Shown piece by piece: positions 62,601 through 64,000 of a DNA stretch of 64,000 bases. The translations under genes were made by a program, and so were the position numbers. Under the pieces are notes generated by a model. It did no database searches. It worked only from the letters and a program-made list of their open reading frames with translations, and was not told where the DNA came from. Position 1 is the first letter of the stretch; each line of letters opens with the position of its first letter. The stretch comes from Actinacidiphila yeochonensis CN732 (GTDB lineage: Bacteria; Actinomycetota; Actinomycetes; Streptomycetales; Streptomycetaceae), in assembly GCF_000745345.1 (NCBI RefSeq), contig NZ_JQNR01000005.1, positions 3,100,001 through 3,164,000 of the forward strand, read 5' to 3'.

Positions 62601-63563
62601 CGGTACGGCGTCGTGGGGCTCGGCCTCGCGCGGAGCCGTGTCCTGCGGCTCGGCCGCCGGGCCCGCAGGGCCGAATCCGGCGGCTCGCGGCGGTTCGGCC
62701 GGGCGCTCCGGGACGGCCGGGCGCTCCGGGACGGCGAACGAGCCGCCCGGGCCCGCCTCGGCAGCCCGGGACGGGACGCCGTCACCCTTCGCCGGCATTC
62801 CAGGGGCCCCCGGGCCGCCTGCCCTTTCGGCGCTCTCGGCGCTCTCGGCGTCCTTGACGCCGAAGGACGTCTCCCCGAGCTTCACGCCGGCCCGCTCCTC
62901 GATCTTCGCCCGCATCGCGGCGGCGGAGAACCGCACGGCGACGCTGCGCACCCCCTCTTCGCCGTCCTCGCCGTCCTCGGCGGCCGTACCAGCCGCCGGC
63001 GCCGGCCCGGCCGCCGGCGGCAGCGGGAAGTCCGTCTGAGCGGCGTGCCGTTCCGCCCCGGCCGCGACGGGCGCGGCCGGCGAATCCGGTGTCCAGGAGG
63101 GGAGTTCCGGTACCGATGCGGGGCCGGAGCCGGAGAAGGGGGCGGAGTAGGAACCGGAGAAGGGAACAGCGGAGGGATCGGTGAAGGGCGTCGGAGCGGC
63201 CTGCGGGAGCACGGGGCCCCACGCTGGACCCGGCCGCGCGGCCGGGTCCTGGCCCTGACCGGGCGGTTGGGCCGTACCGGCGGAGGCGCCGACGGGACCG
63301 TTCACCGGCGGGGCCGCCGGGAACCGTCCGGAGCCCCCGACGCCGTCCGAGGCACCCGCGGCGTCCGCACCCGGGTCGCCCGCACCCGTGTCCTCGTGCT
63401 CGGAGCCGTCCCCTTCCACGGCGTCCGACGTGCTCTGCATGTACCAGGCAGAGGGCGGGAAGTCGAAGCGGTACTCACCGGTGACGTCGTTGACGGCGCC
63501 GCCGGCCGGCTCCTCGACTGGGGCGCCCCCGCCCGCGCGGTCGTCGTCCCGATCGCTGCTCAC
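59677..63563 (-). CDS. MinD/ParA-like ATPase with long Pro-rich N-terminus (EspI-like), one frame break as given
   Basis: About 1,295 residues if repaired. The start is a GTG at 63563 with GGGAGG close upstream. The N-terminal ~850 residues are disordered, Pro/Ala/Gly/Gln-rich with recurrent GGYGFP-like motifs. The ATPase core near residue 850 has the deviant Walker A SLKGGVGKTTTTTAL, switch I region AIDANPDAGTLGRRV and Walker B-type ILTDSGTGLLYSA. The C-tail contains YGQPGP repeats. The frame steps back at GGGGCCCC 62330-62337, splitting it as given at 61734/62100. From memory the streptomycete gene here (EspI-like) borders the ESX/type VII secretion cluster. Confidence 0.82.
59946..60053 (-). 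repeat. Six 18-bp in-gene repeats encoding YGQPGP
   Basis: Units at 59946, 59964, 59982, 60000, 60018 and 60036 encode successive YGQPGP-type hexapeptides near the C-terminus of the EspI-like ATPase. The array can expand or contract in frame. Confidence 0.8.
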
Positions 63564-63844
63564 AATGCCTCCCGGTCTGCGTCGAGGAGCAACTCGCGGC
63601 CGACTCCCCTCCCCGTACGCCGCAGGGCCGGGAGCCCCTGCGGGCCGCCGTCCTGCCGCTGTCGCCCACAGCCTAATCGCCCGAACGGCCCTGATGTCAG
63701 GCCGTGATGTCCCGCTTCGCTCTTTCCCGATCGAGCCGTGGCAAACCCCCGTCCCGCGCCGTCCCCCTCCCGAGTGGCGGCGGCCTTCCGGACCCGGCGC
63801 CCGGACTCCCACCAACAGCCCCCCCGGGGGCCCTTGACGGCGTA

Positions 63845-63850
63845 TACGAT
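63845..63850 (+). promoter_or_regulatory. -10 box before the last gene
   Basis: TACGAT, seven bases before the ATG at 63858, within GTATACGAT. No SD is visible, so transcription may start at the ATG. A TTGACG at 63834 is too close to be its -35. Confidence 0.4.
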
Positions 63851-63857
63851 CGCGCTC

Positions 63858-64000
63858 ATGCGTCCCGGACGGATCATCTTCCTCAACGGCACGTCCAGTT
63901 CGGGCAAGTCCAGCATCGCCCGTGAGCTGCTCTCGATCCTCGACGGCGACCCCTACTTCTACTTCGCCGTCGACACCGTCAACGCCATGCGCGGCGCCAA
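63858..64000 (+). CDS. Chloramphenicol phosphotransferase-like protein, 3' part beyond the window
   Basis: The first 47 codons are visible. MRPGRIIFLNGTSSSGKSSI is the P-loop of the chloramphenicol 3-O-phosphotransferase family (GTSSSGKSS as Walker A), followed by FYFAVDTVNAMRGAK, matching the F-x-VD motif after the first helix. In S. venezuelae this family inactivates chloramphenicol; most homologues are of unknown substrate. It is divergent from the EspI-like gene. Confidence 0.75.
   Translation, partial: MRPGRIIFLNGTSSSGKSSIARELLSILDGDPYFYFAVDTVNAMRGA

Overview
The window is 64 kb of very GC-rich actinobacterial chromosome. It is almost certainly from Streptomyces or a close relative in the Streptomycetaceae. 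Three things point there. The core gene order rpsB-tsf-pyrH-frr-cdsA-rlmN ... dxr-(site-2 protease)-ispG ... proS ... rimP-nusA-ylxR-infB-ylxP-rbfA-truB ... ribF matches, from memory, the S. coelicolor SCO5622-SCO5717 stretch. An adenosine-deaminase-like gene fits the 6-aminodeoxyfutalosine deaminase of the futalosine menaquinone pathway. GTG starts and Ala/Pro-rich tails are frequent. No insertion sequence, prophage, CRISPR array, tRNA or rRNA was seen.

Layout. 1-7.9 kb: end of a TetR regulator, an M23 peptidase on the minus strand, then translation and lipid housekeeping genes (rpsB, tsf, pyrH, frr, cdsA, rlmN). 8.1-12.2 kb: a TPP riboswitch followed by a thiamine ABC importer operon (binding protein, permease, ATPase; overlapping genes). 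12.3-14.4 kb: a minus-strand ABC ATPase and membrane protein. 14.8-18.2 kb: an aminobutyraldehyde-type dehydrogenase facing a GDPD-deaminase pair. 18.4-23.6 kb: an accessory-looking block with a two-TM STAND-type NTPase, an acetyltransferase, a small hypothetical protein and a PAP2 phosphatase. 24.4-33.6 kb: GABA-type catabolism (gabT, PucR regulator, aldehyde dehydrogenase) with a TraG/VirD4-like membrane ATPase, then an acyl-CoA dehydrogenase. 33.7-37.5 kb: MEP isoprenoid genes dxr and ispG around an intramembrane protease. 37.7-43.4 kb: two GNAT proteins, proS, an aminoglycoside/hydroxyurea-type kinase, a ferritin-like protein and a lipoprotein. 43.8-51.3 kb: the rimP-nusA-ylxR-infB-ylxP-rbfA-truB translation cluster. 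51.5-53.1 kb: a Cys-ending leader peptide and a YeeE/YedE sulfur transporter. 53.3-57.9 kb: a giant trypsin-like/NTPase/helical-repeat protein behind an array of inverted half-sites. 58.2-64 kb: ribF, a large MinD/EspI-like ATPase and the start of a chloramphenicol-phosphotransferase-like gene.

A window-wide caution: at least six clearly coding genes or gene segments change reading frame (21.39, 47.02, 47.34, 51.87, 55.43, 55.89 and 62.33 kb). Every case has the same sense, one missing base, and lies at or next to a G or C run. Repairing each restores a natural protein. Because infB is essential, this is more likely residual homopolymer error in the assembly than biology. The four restored genes infB, the yeeE-like gene, the trypsin/NTPase gene and the EspI-like gene are annotated over their full span; the STAND gene is listed to its in-frame stop with its shifted tail as a separate entry.

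Most interesting for novelty: the 2TM-STAND-TPR protein (18.4-21.6 kb), which has the architecture of a membrane-effector STAND immune sensor; the trypsin-NTPase-repeat protein with an Arg in place of the Walker A Lys and an operator array in front; a 24-bp tandem duplication that doubles a -10 box and start codon of an acetyltransferase; and several promoters placed so that transcription would start at the initiation codon (dxr, a lipoprotein gene, ylxP).
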